From the NCBI RefSeq assembly GCF_010550245.1, contig NZ_JAAGLU010000025.1, positions 108,486 to 172,485 of the forward strand: a DNA stretch of 64,000 nt, in the 5' to 3' direction. This document shows, in pieces, positions 7,528 through 15,159 of this stretch (positions are counted from its first letter, which is position 1; each line of letters opens with the position of its first letter). Under the pieces are notes generated by a model, which searched no databases, was not told the origin of the DNA, and saw only the letters and a program-made list of their open reading frames with translations. The DNA is from Streptomyces sp. SID12501 (GTDB taxonomy: Bacteria > Actinomycetota > Actinomycetes > Streptomycetales > Streptomycetaceae). The translations under genes were made by a program, and so were the position numbers.

Positions 7528-7566
7528 GAAGCCGCCCACGACCCCCAACGGGCCGCGGGCGGCTTC
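7528..7566. terminator. Hairpin terminator between the convergent antitoxin gene and mfd
   Basis: A perfect 10-bp stem GAAGCCGCCC (7528-7537) / GGGCGGCTTC (7557-7566) with a 19-base loop, followed by GTCTTGTCG. It lies 71 bases after the small gene and 56 bases from the stop of mfd, so it can serve both strands. Confidence 0.8.
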
Positions 7567-7622
7567 GTCTTGTCGCTTCCTGCTTCTCGTTTCCTACTTC
7601 CCGCTTCCTACTTCCTACGCGC

Positions 7623-10600
7623 TCACGATCCCAGGATCGAAGTCAGGAACTCCCCGGTCCAGCCGAGCAACTCCCGCCCGACCACCGGCTTTCCGCCCAC
7701 CTTCGCCGTCTTGGGGCGCGGTACGAGGATCTGGTGTGCGGTCGGCTTGATGACCGTGCCCGGGTAGAGGCGCTTGAGCCGCAGCTCCTGGGACTCCCTC
7801 AACTCCACCGGCGTGAAGCGGATGTTGGCGCCCTGGAGCACGATGTCACCGACCCCGCAGGCCCGCGCGAGCATCCGCAGCCCCGCCACCAGCAGCAGGT
7901 TCTCGACCGGCTCGGGCAACTTGCCGTAGCGGTCGACGAGTTCCTCCCGTACGGCCTTGATGTCGGCCTCGGTGTTCGCGGCAGCGATGGCACGGTAGGC
8001 CGCGAGGCGCAGGCGCTCGCCGGGGGCGTAGTCGTGCGGGACGTGGGCGTCGACCGGGAGCTCGATCTTGACCTCCAGCGGCGGCTCCTCCTCCACCCCG
8101 CCCTCCAGTGAGGCCCGGTAGTCCGCGACGGCCTCGCCGACCATCCGTACGTAGAGGTCGAAGCCGACTCCCGCGATGTGGCCGGACTGTTCGCCGCCGA
8201 GGAGGTTTCCGGCGCCGCGGATCTCGAGGTCCTTCATGGCGACGTACATGCCCGCGCCCATCTCGGTGTGCTGGGCGATGGTCGCGAGCCGCTCGTGGGC
8301 GGTCTCGGTCAGGGGCTTCTCCGGGGGATAGAGGAAGTACGCGTAACCGCGCTCCCTGCCACGCCCAACTCGCCCGCGCAGCTGGTGGAGTTGGGAAAGG
8401 CCGAAGTTGTCTCCGCGCTCCACGATGAGGGTGTTGGCGTTGGAGATGTCGATGCCGGACTCGACGATCGTCGTCGACACCAGGACGTCGTACCGCTTCT
8501 CCCAGAAGTCGACGACGACCTGCTCAAGGGCCTGTTCGGACATCTGGCCGTGGGCGGTCGCGATCCGCGCCTCGGGGACGATCTCCCTCAGCCGTGCCGC
8601 CGCCCGGTCGATGGACTCGACACGGTTGTGGATGTAGAAGACCTGGCCCTCGCGCAGGAGTTCGCGGCGGATCGCGGCGCCGATCTGCTTCTCCTCGTAC
8701 GGGCCGACGAAGGTCAGCACCGGGTGGCGTTCCTCCGGCGGGGTGGTGATCGTCGACATCTCACGGATGCCGGTGACCGCCATTTCGAGCGTACGGGGGA
8801 TGGGCGTCGCGGACATGGTCAGCACGTCGACGTTGGCGCGCAGCTTCTTCAGCTGTTCCTTGTGCTCGACGCCGAACCGCTGTTCCTCGTCGACGATGAC
8901 GAGCCCGAGGTCCTTGAACTTGGTCTCGGCGGAGAAGAGTCGGTGGGTGCCGATGACGACGTCGACGGAGCCCTCGCGCAGGCCCTCCAGGGTGGCCTTC
9001 GCCTCGGTGTCCGACTGGAAACGGCTCAACGCCCTTACGTTGACCGGGAATTGGGAGTAGCGCTCGCCGAAGGTGCCGAAGTGCTGCTGCACGAGGAGAG
9101 TTGTGGGGACGAGGACGGCGACCTGCTTGCCGTCCTGGACGGCCTTGAAGGCGGCGCGGACGGCGATCTCCGTCTTGCCGTAGCCGACGTCGCCGCAGAT
9201 CAGGCGGTCCATCGGGACCGTCTTCTCCATGTCGTCCTTGACCTCGGCGATCGTGGTCAGCTGGTCGGGCGTCTCGACGTACGGGAAGGCGTCCTCCAGC
9301 TCGCGCTGCCAGGGCGTGTCGGGCCCGAAGGCGTGCCCGGGGGCCGCCATGCGCGCGCTGTACAGCTTGATCAGGTCGGCGGCGATCTCCTTGACGGCCT
9401 TCTTGGCGCGCGCCTTGGTCTTCGTCCAGTCGGCGCCGCCGAGCCGGTGGAGGGTGGGTGACTCGCCGCCGACGTACTTGGTGATCTGTTCCAGCTGGTC
9501 GGTGGGAATGTAGAGGCGGTCGCCGGGCTGGCCGCGCTTGGCGGGCGCGTACTCGACGACCAGGTACTCGCGGGTCGCGCCCTGCACGGTCCGCTGGACC
9601 ATCTCGACGTACCGGCCCACACCGTGCTGCTCGTGCACGATGTAGTCGCCGGTTTCGAGGGTCAGCGGGTCGATGGTCTTGCGGCGCCGGGCGGGCATAC
9701 GGGCGCCGTCCTTGCCGGCGGCCTTCTGTCCGGTGAGGTCGGTCTCGGTCAGCACGGCGAGCTTCAGCTTCGTGTCGACGAACCCGAAGTCGATCGAGCC
9801 GCACGCCACCTGCACGACAGAGGGGGTCAGGGAGGTCAGGTCGGCTTCCAGGCGGGCCGCGATGCCTTCCCCGCCGAGCACCTCGACCGTACGGGCCGCC
9901 GGGCCGTGCGCCTCCGTGACGAACACCGTGCGCCAGCCGTCCGCGAGCCAGCCCTTGGTGTCGGCGAGCGCCTTCGCGGTGTCCCCGCGGTAGGTCTCGG
10001 GCGCGTGCATGCCCAGCTTGAGCGTGTCCGAGTCCAGTTCCTCGTCGGCGGCGAACGGCGACACCGACCACCACATCATGTCCAGCTCGCGCGCCCGGTC
10101 CCGGACGTCGGCGATGGACCACAGGGAGGCCGCGCCGACGTCGATGGGCGCCTCACCGCCGCCCGCGGTGGCCGCCCAGGAGGCCTGGAGGAACTCATGG
10201 CTGGTCGCCACCAGGTCGGCGGCCCGTGTCCGCACCCGCTCCGGGTCGCACACGACGGCCATGGACCCCTTGGGCAGGACGTCGAGCAGCAGTTCCATGT
10301 CGTCCACGAGCACGGGAGCGAGGGACTCCATGCCCTCCACCGCGATCCCCTCGGCGATCTTGCCGAGCAGTTCACCCAGCTCAGGATGTGCCTCGGCGAG
10401 GGCGGCGGCCCGCTCCCGCACCTGGTCGGTGAGCAGCAGCTCGCGGCAGGGCGGCGCCCACAGTCCGTGCGCGGCGACTTCGAGGGAGCGCTGGTCGGCG
10501 ACCTTGAAGTAGCGGATCTCCTCGATGTCGTCGCCCCAGAACTCCACCCGGAGGGGGTGCTCCTCGGTGGGCGGGAACACGTCGAGGATGCCGCCGCGTA

Positions 10601-11153
10601 CGGCGAACTCGCCCCGCTTCTCGACCAGCTCGACGCGGGAGTACGCGGCGGCGGCCAGCGCCTCGACGACCGCGCCCAGATCGGCGGTCCGACCGGTGCG
10701 CAGCGCGACCGGCTCCAGCTCGCCGAGCCCTTTGACCTGCGGCTGGAGTACGGAACGCACGGGGGCCACGACGACCGACACCGGGCCGGTCTCCGGGTCG
10801 TCGGGGCGGGGGTGCGTCAGGCGGCGCAGTACGGCGAGGCGGCGGCCCACGGTGTCGCTGCGGGGGGACAGACGCTCGTGCGGGAGGGTCTCCCAGGCCG
10901 GGTACTCGGCGACCGTGTCCGGCGGCAGCAGCGTTCTGAGAGCGGCGGCGAGATCCTCGGCCTCACGGCCGGTCGCGGTCACGGCCAGCACCGGGCGCCC
11001 GGACTCGCGGGCCAGCGCGGCCACGGCGAAGGGGCGGGCGGCGGGCGGTCCGACCAGGTCGACGTGCATACGGTTGCCGTCGCCGGCGGCCTTGATCGCT
11101 TCCGCGAGGGCGGCGTCCTTGACTACGACGTCGAGCAGACCGTGCAGGCTCAT
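7623..11153 (-). CDS. mfd: Transcription-repair coupling factor Mfd
   Basis: 1176 aa, the usual actinobacterial length. Mfd removes RNA polymerase stalled at DNA lesions and recruits UvrA. Domains in order: UvrB-like N-terminal module, then the RNA-polymerase-interaction/CarD-like domain beginning ETGDYIVHEQHGVGRYVEM, then a RecG-like translocase with Walker A GDVGYGKTEIAVRAAF, Walker B VIVDEEQRFGV, motif SATPIPRTLEMA, and the motif V/VI segment around LIVERGDNFGLSQLHQLRGR. The C-terminal TRCF domain includes VDAHVPHDYAPGERLRLAAY. ATG at 11153 gives the family start MSLHGLLDVV; the frame stays open upstream without a ribosome site. The gene is single and complete, transcribed away from the beta-propeller gene. 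Confidence 0.98.
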   Translation of the reverse strand: MSLHGLLDVVVKDAALAEAIKAAGDGNRMHVDLVGPPAARPFAVAALARESGRPVLAVTATGREAEDLAAALRTLLPPDTVAEYPAWETLPHERLSPRSDTVGRRLAVLRRLTHPRPDDPETGPVSVVVAPVRSVLQPQVKGLGELEPVALRTGRTADLGAVVEALAAAAYSRVELVEKRGEFAVRGGILDVFPPTEEHPLRVEFWGDDIEEIRYFKVADQRSLEVAAHGLWAPPCRELLLTDQVRERAAALAEAHPELGELLGKIAEGIAVEGMESLAPVLVDDMELLLDVLPKGSMAVVCDPERVRTRAADLVATSHEFLQASWAATAGGGEAPIDVGAASLWSIADVRDRARELDMMWWSVSPFAADEELDSDTLKLGMHAPETYRGDTAKALADTKGWLADGWRTVFVTEAHGPAARTVEVLGGEGIAARLEADLTSLTPSVVQVACGSIDFGFVDTKLKLAVLTETDLTGQKAAGKDGARMPARRRKTIDPLTLETGDYIVHEQHGVGRYVEMVQRTVQGATREYLVVEYAPAKRGQPGDRLYIPTDQLEQITKYVGGESPTLHRLGGADWTKTKARAKKAVKEIAADLIKLYSARMAAPGHAFGPDTPWQRELEDAFPYVETPDQLTTIAEVKDDMEKTVPMDRLICGDVGYGKTEIAVRAAFKAVQDGKQVAVLVPTTLLVQQHFGTFGERYSQFPVNVRALSRFQSDTEAKATLEGLREGSVDVVIGTHRLFSAETKFKDLGLVIVDEEQRFGVEHKEQLKKLRANVDVLTMSATPIPRTLEMAVTGIREMSTITTPPEERHPVLTFVGPYEEKQIGAAIRRELLREGQVFYIHNRVESIDRAAARLREIVPEARIATAHGQMSEQALEQVVVDFWEKRYDVLVSTTIVESGIDISNANTLIVERGDNFGLSQLHQLRGRVGRGRERGYAYFLYPPEKPLTETAHERLATIAQHTEMGAGMYVAMKDLEIRGAGNLLGGEQSGHIAGVGFDLYVRMVGEAVADYRASLEGGVEEEPPLEVKIELPVDAHVPHDYAPGERLRLAAYRAIAAANTEADIKAVREELVDRYGKLPEPVENLLLVAGLRMLARACGVGDIVLQGANIRFTPVELRESQELRLKRLYPGTVIKPTAHQILVPRPKTAKVGGKPVVGRELLGWTGEFLTSILGS

Positions 11154-11350
11154 GAGGGGCGTATCCCGTCCGGGGTGGGCAACACGAACACCCGACCTCG
11201 TACGACGGGCCGGGGAGTCTCCAGCGTACGTCGCCGCGCCCGCCCGCGCCGTGCCTGTGGACAACGCCCGCCCCAGCTGTGTCCGGGGACCGGAAGTATC
11301 CCGAAGAGGCCCTCAGGAAGTGGAAGTGCGGCCCTCGGACGGTGAAGCCG

Positions 11351-12616
11351 TCAGGTGGTGAACTCGTACGGGTCGTACGCGACCATGGCGAGCCTGCCTG
11401 GCTCGGTCCACCCCAGCGCGGAGCCGAGCGGGCTGGTGACCGCGCGGTGGCCGATGACCTCGATTCCGGAGCCGGCCGTCCCCATCCACAGGGCACCTTC
11501 CTCCGTGGAGGCGAACCAGCACGGCCCGCCGGAATAGGTCCCCCAGACGGTGTTGAAGTTGAAGGCCTGCGGCCGTCCGGTGTCGATGATCAGATTGGCC
11601 TGGTCCCTGAGTTCGAACGTCCACCTCTTCCTGTCGAGCGTGTAGTACCAGAGGTTGGAGTCCGACGGCCCGACTGAACAGTTGGCGACGAGCAGCGATC
11701 CGTCCCGCAGGCCGAGATCGTTGATGCCGCGCTGTGCACGCGGGTTGAAGACTTGCTGGGACAGGACGTCGCCGGACGGGACCTCCACCACGCAGACGTA
11801 TCCGTCCTCGGAGCCCGTTACCACCCGGGCCGACCGGGTCGACTCGGTCGCCTTGTCGACGTCGACGGCGTTGATGTCGTGCAGTCCCCACGGGTTCACG
11901 GGCTGGGGGTTGCGCAGGTCCACCACGCGCAGGAAGGTGAGCCGGCGCCGCTCCGGGTGGTAGGCCCACACGGAGAGCCGTCCGGTGCTGTGCCCCACCA
12001 CCAGAGAGTTGGCGCCCACCGCACATCCGCTGGTGGCGGCTCCGAGGGAGGGGTCGTACGCATACGTCCCCACCAGAGCGAGGTTGGTCCAGCGGCCACC
12101 GAGTGCGTGCCAGAGCGCCACCGAACCGTCGTCGTTCGACGAGACGAGCGACTTGCCGGGAAGGGCCGCCACCATCCGTACGCCCTGGAACGCCGGGCTG
12201 CTGACCGCTTCGCGAATGAGCGGGCCTTCAGTGGTGGACGCGGTGAACTCGAAGACGCTCATGCTGCCGTCCCAGCGGCCCACGGCGAAGTGCCCGGAGT
12301 CCAGCCAGGCCAGGGACTGGGCCATGCTGTAGCGGACGCCACTGGACGTGATGGGCAGGTCGGCTCCGGCTCCCGGCCCGACGAGTTCCTGACGCGAGCG
12401 CAGCACGGCCGGTGTGGGCTGCGCCGCGGGCACTGAGCTCTCCATGAAGACCTCCGGACCTGGTAGGAGTACGGGTGCAGGTCCCGCGGCGGATGCCAGG
12501 CCCGACGGAGTCATCCCCACCAGAACGCCCGCCGCGACGGCTCCCCCCTTGAGAAGCCCTCGCCGCCCGACCTGCCCCGCCGGTTCCCGTGCCCCGTCAA
12601 CCGCGCTGTCATCCAT
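11351..12616 (-). CDS. Tat-exported beta-propeller (WD40/quinoprotein-like) protein
   Basis: 421 aa. ATG at 12616 follows AGGGGGCG. The N-terminus has a twin-arginine signal: GRRGLLKGGAVAAGVLVGM. The mature region has blade-like repeats with WD-type ends (FAVGRWDGSMSVFEF, SSNDDGSVALWHAL, VGHSTGRLSVWAYH, TGSEDGYVCVVEV, WFASTEEGALWMG), about seven blades, so it is a secreted interaction scaffold. It is last of three same-strand genes, 49 bases after the substrate-binding protein gene. A propeller exported folded next to a metal-chelate-type binding protein suggests a surface assembly, but no enzymatic motif is visible. Confidence 0.72.
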   Translation of the reverse strand: MDDSAVDGAREPAGQVGRRGLLKGGAVAAGVLVGMTPSGLASAAGPAPVLLPGPEVFMESSVPAAQPTPAVLRSRQELVGPGAGADLPITSSGVRYSMAQSLAWLDSGHFAVGRWDGSMSVFEFTASTTEGPLIREAVSSPAFQGVRMVAALPGKSLVSSNDDGSVALWHALGGRWTNLALVGTYAYDPSLGAATSGCAVGANSLVVGHSTGRLSVWAYHPERRRLTFLRVVDLRNPQPVNPWGLHDINAVDVDKATESTRSARVVTGSEDGYVCVVEVPSGDVLSQQVFNPRAQRGINDLGLRDGSLLVANCSVGPSDSNLWYYTLDRKRWTFELRDQANLIIDTGRPQAFNFNTVWGTYSGGPCWFASTEEGALWMGTAGSGIEVIGHRAVTSPLGSALGWTEPGRLAMVAYDPYEFTT

Positions 12617-12665
12617 GGTCGCCCCCTGATCGCAGAAATGGCCGATAGCCGCAGGGCATATTTCA

Positions 12666-13580
12666 TCACGAACCGGCGTCGAGTATCTCGGATACTTCCC
12701 GTACGAAATCCACGAGGCGGGGTCCCCAGCGCGAGCAGAGATCACCGTTCAGCTCCACGACCTTGCCCTCACGCACAGCACTGATCTTGTGCCAGCCAGC
12801 CCGGGCCCGAACCGTCTCCAGGGTCTGCCCGTCCACCAGGAAGATCATGCCGGGGTCGGCAGATATGATCTCGGCCGCTTTGAGAGTCGGGTAGCCGTTC
12901 CCTGCTTCCTCGTACTGATCCGCGATATTCTCGAGACCGAAGAGAGAGTATATCGACCCAGCGAACGTCCTGGAGGTGAGGGAGATGTAGTTGCTGTCGA
13001 CCTCGTGATAGTAACTAGATTTCCCATCCCTCCCCCCTTTCCCCTCACCCTCCGCCTCCTTCCGTACCGCATCCGCTTCTGCCACGATCTCGTCGATTTT
13101 TGATTTCATCGAACCGACGACCTTTCGCGCCTCGTTCGAGCGGTCCACTTTGTCTCCCAAATCCTGGATCGCCAAATAGGCGCCTTCGAGGTCTCGCGGG
13201 GCGGAGTCGACGAGAACGTCGACCTTCCGCTCCCGGAGATCCGTGACAGCCTCCTCCCCCTCCGGCCCTTGGTATCCGGGCACGATCACCAGATCCGGCT
13301 CGTACGCCATGACATCCTTGACCTCCGGACTCGCTCCATCGAGATCCTGGTCCTTCTTTTTCCGCGCGGCCTCCGGGTAATCAGAATAAGGGTCGACAGC
13401 GACCACATCCACGCCAGCTCCCAGAGAGTACAGAATTTCCGTCGCAGAGGGCGAGAGCGAGACAATGCGCAGCCGGTCCTCGGTTCGAATGAAGTCGATC
13501 GATCCAATCCATTCGAGTACCAGGAAGACAGCGACGCACAATAAAATCGGCACGCCTGCCACTTTAATCAAATGCTTCAT
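12666..13580 (-). CDS. Membrane-anchored FecB/BtuF-type substrate-binding protein, no transporter nearby
   Basis: 304 aa. The core matches helical-backbone metal-chelate receptors: RIVSLSPSATEILYSLGAG, VVAVDPYSDYP, then YEPDLVIVPGYQG, SLTSRTFAGSIYSLFGLENIAD, and ADPGMIFLVDGQT. Such proteins normally deliver siderophore, haem or cobalamin to an ABC importer. Here the N-terminus is an uncleaved-looking anchor (VPILLCVAVFLVLEW) with no proper lipobox, and no permease or ATPase gene is near. A charged insert with Gly/Lys (EAEGEGKGGRDGK) sits between lobes. Base composition is visibly lower in GC than its neighbours, with codons such as ATA, AAA and TTT unusual for this chromosome, which suggests acquisition. 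Confidence 0.75.
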   Translation of the reverse strand: MKHLIKVAGVPILLCVAVFLVLEWIGSIDFIRTEDRLRIVSLSPSATEILYSLGAGVDVVAVDPYSDYPEAARKKKDQDLDGASPEVKDVMAYEPDLVIVPGYQGPEGEEAVTDLRERKVDVLVDSAPRDLEGAYLAIQDLGDKVDRSNEARKVVGSMKSKIDEIVAEADAVRKEAEGEGKGGRDGKSSYYHEVDSNYISLTSRTFAGSIYSLFGLENIADQYEEAGNGYPTLKAAEIISADPGMIFLVDGQTLETVRARAGWHKISAVREGKVVELNGDLCSRWGPRLVDFVREVSEILDAGS

Positions 13581-13617
13581 ACCACTTTCCCTCTCCGCGA
13601 TGCCCCGGTCCGGTAGT

Positions 13618-14910
13618 TCAGCGCTCCCGCACTCCGCCCTTCGCCGACCACGTGAACCGCTCGGGCAACTGGGTGTCTCCGGTTATTCGCTTCACCGACT
13701 TCAGTTGCTCGATCGTGAGGCCCTTTGCTCCGGTCAGGTCCGCCCCCGCGAGATCCGCCTGATTGAGCTGGGCCCTGGTGAACGTGGCGAGCTTGAGATT
13801 CGCACCTTCCAAGTGAGCACCGGAAAGTACCGCTCCCGTGAAATCGGCGCGGACGGCCCGCGACTTCTCCAAGTGCGCGTCGTTCAGCTGGGCCCCGACC
13901 AGGTGCGCCTTCACCAGAGTGGCGTCGCGCATGCGGGCGCCGCCGAGCTTGGCGTCCGTCAGATACGCACCCCCGAGGCCGGCCCCGTTGAGCTTCGCCC
14001 CGTCGAGAACCGCTCCGCACAGCACGGCCCGCACCAGCTTGGCCTCGTCCAGAACCGCCTGCTGGAGGCTGGCTCCGGAGAGGTCGGCGCCGTTCAGCAC
14101 GGTGCCCTTGAAGTGAACCTTCTTGAGACTCCCGTGGGCGAGCCTGGCACCGGCGAAGTCCGCGCCGTCGAAACGGCGGCCTCCCAGATCCACCCCGGTG
14201 AGATTCCTGCCGTGCACATCGACGGGATCCTGGGGCTGGGGGTCGTAACGCCTCCCGACGGCCGTCATCGCCGCCTGGACATCGGCGCGCGGCCGGATGC
14301 CCCGCGGCTTCTCACATTCCGTCACCGTTGGCTTCGGCTTCGGCTTCGACTTCGGTGCGGCGGGTGCCTCCTGCCGTACGAAGGCTCCCAGGATCTCCAG
14401 TACGACTTTCCGGTACCGCTGGGCGGGATCGTCCCGCTCTTTGGTGAAGGGTTTCGCTATCTGTTCCAGGGAGTGGATTCCGCCGACCCGCCCGACGACG
14501 GAGTCCGAGTCGAGCTGGGCCACGGCCGCGCTGTAGTGCTCGGAGAGCACCGTCTCCCGGTCCCGTTTCCCTGCTTCCCTGCTGACGTCCAACCCGACCT
14601 GCACGGTGAGATACGAGACCGCCACGGTGGCAAGCCCCAGGACGGCCGCGAAACCCGACAGCATCCTGTCCAACCGCGCACCGGGGACTCGGGCGGCGGG
14701 TGGGGATGGAACGGCGGGACCGGGCGTGGGCGCAGGGGCAGGAGCCGGGCTCGGGATCGGAGCAGGCCCAGGAGGTGTTGCCGGTGACGGACCGGGAGGC
14801 GGCGCGGGGCTCGGAGCCGCCGGGGGCGGGGCCGGAGAAGCCGGCCCCGGCCGCAGCCACCGCCGTACCGCCCTGAACACCCGTAACCGCGACCAGCGGG
14901 CCCCCGTCAT
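13618..14910 (-). CDS. Membrane-anchored pentapeptide-repeat protein with proline-rich N-terminus
   Basis: 430 aa. ATG at 14910 follows GGGGAGGGGC. Residues 1-20 are basic; about 22-80 are a Pro/Ala/Ser tract (PAPAPAPTPGPAVP). One transmembrane helix (LSGFAAVLGLATVAVSYLTV) is followed by a charged helical region. From about residue 265 come some 25 pentapeptide repeats of A(D/N)LxG type (FDGADFAGARL, LNGADLSGASLQQA), which fold as a right-handed quadrilateral helix. Unlike Qnr-type repeat proteins it is membrane-anchored. It is first of the three-gene set with the binding protein and the Tat propeller (gap 37 bases). A protein-interaction role is inferred; the partner is unknown. Confidence 0.85.
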   Translation of the reverse strand: MTGARWSRLRVFRAVRRWLRPGPASPAPPPAAPSPAPPPGPSPATPPGPAPIPSPAPAPAPTPGPAVPSPPAARVPGARLDRMLSGFAAVLGLATVAVSYLTVQVGLDVSREAGKRDRETVLSEHYSAAVAQLDSDSVVGRVGGIHSLEQIAKPFTKERDDPAQRYRKVVLEILGAFVRQEAPAAPKSKPKPKPTVTECEKPRGIRPRADVQAAMTAVGRRYDPQPQDPVDVHGRNLTGVDLGGRRFDGADFAGARLAHGSLKKVHFKGTVLNGADLSGASLQQAVLDEAKLVRAVLCGAVLDGAKLNGAGLGGAYLTDAKLGGARMRDATLVKAHLVGAQLNDAHLEKSRAVRADFTGAVLSGAHLEGANLKLATFTRAQLNQADLAGADLTGAKGLTIEQLKSVKRITGDTQLPERFTWSAKGGVRER

Positions 14911-15071
14911 CGTGCCCCTCCCCTGTATCGGGTAGGCGACATACCCATGAACCACGCCCCGGATTCCGGGCGCCCAGGGGCGCGCGGAGGCTTCCGCACG
15001 CGCTTGCCCAGCAGAACGCGCGCCCCGTACCCACCCGAAGCGCCCGCCTCGACCCCGCCCAGGACAGGAGG

Positions 15072-15108
15072 CGGCCCCGGTGAGCGTCGAGAACGCTCAC
15101 CGGGGCCG
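15072..15108 (-). terminator. Hairpin terminator after the ABC permease gene
   Basis: A 16-bp stem, CGGCCCCGGTGAGCGT (15072-15087) paired with 15093-15108, with a 5-base loop. It lies 51 bases past the stop of the permease gene on the minus strand and insulates the pentapeptide-repeat gene downstream. Confidence 0.8.
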
Positions 15109-15159
15109 TCGTTCCCCCGTCTTCCCTCCTGGTCCCCGGTTCTCCTCGGACCAGTCCGT

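Noticed and set aside
12666..13580. ABC importer operon around the substrate-binding protein
   Set aside because: No permease or ATPase of the iron/cobalamin class is present; the ABC genes at 15160-18545 are a MacB-type exporter and separated by a terminator.
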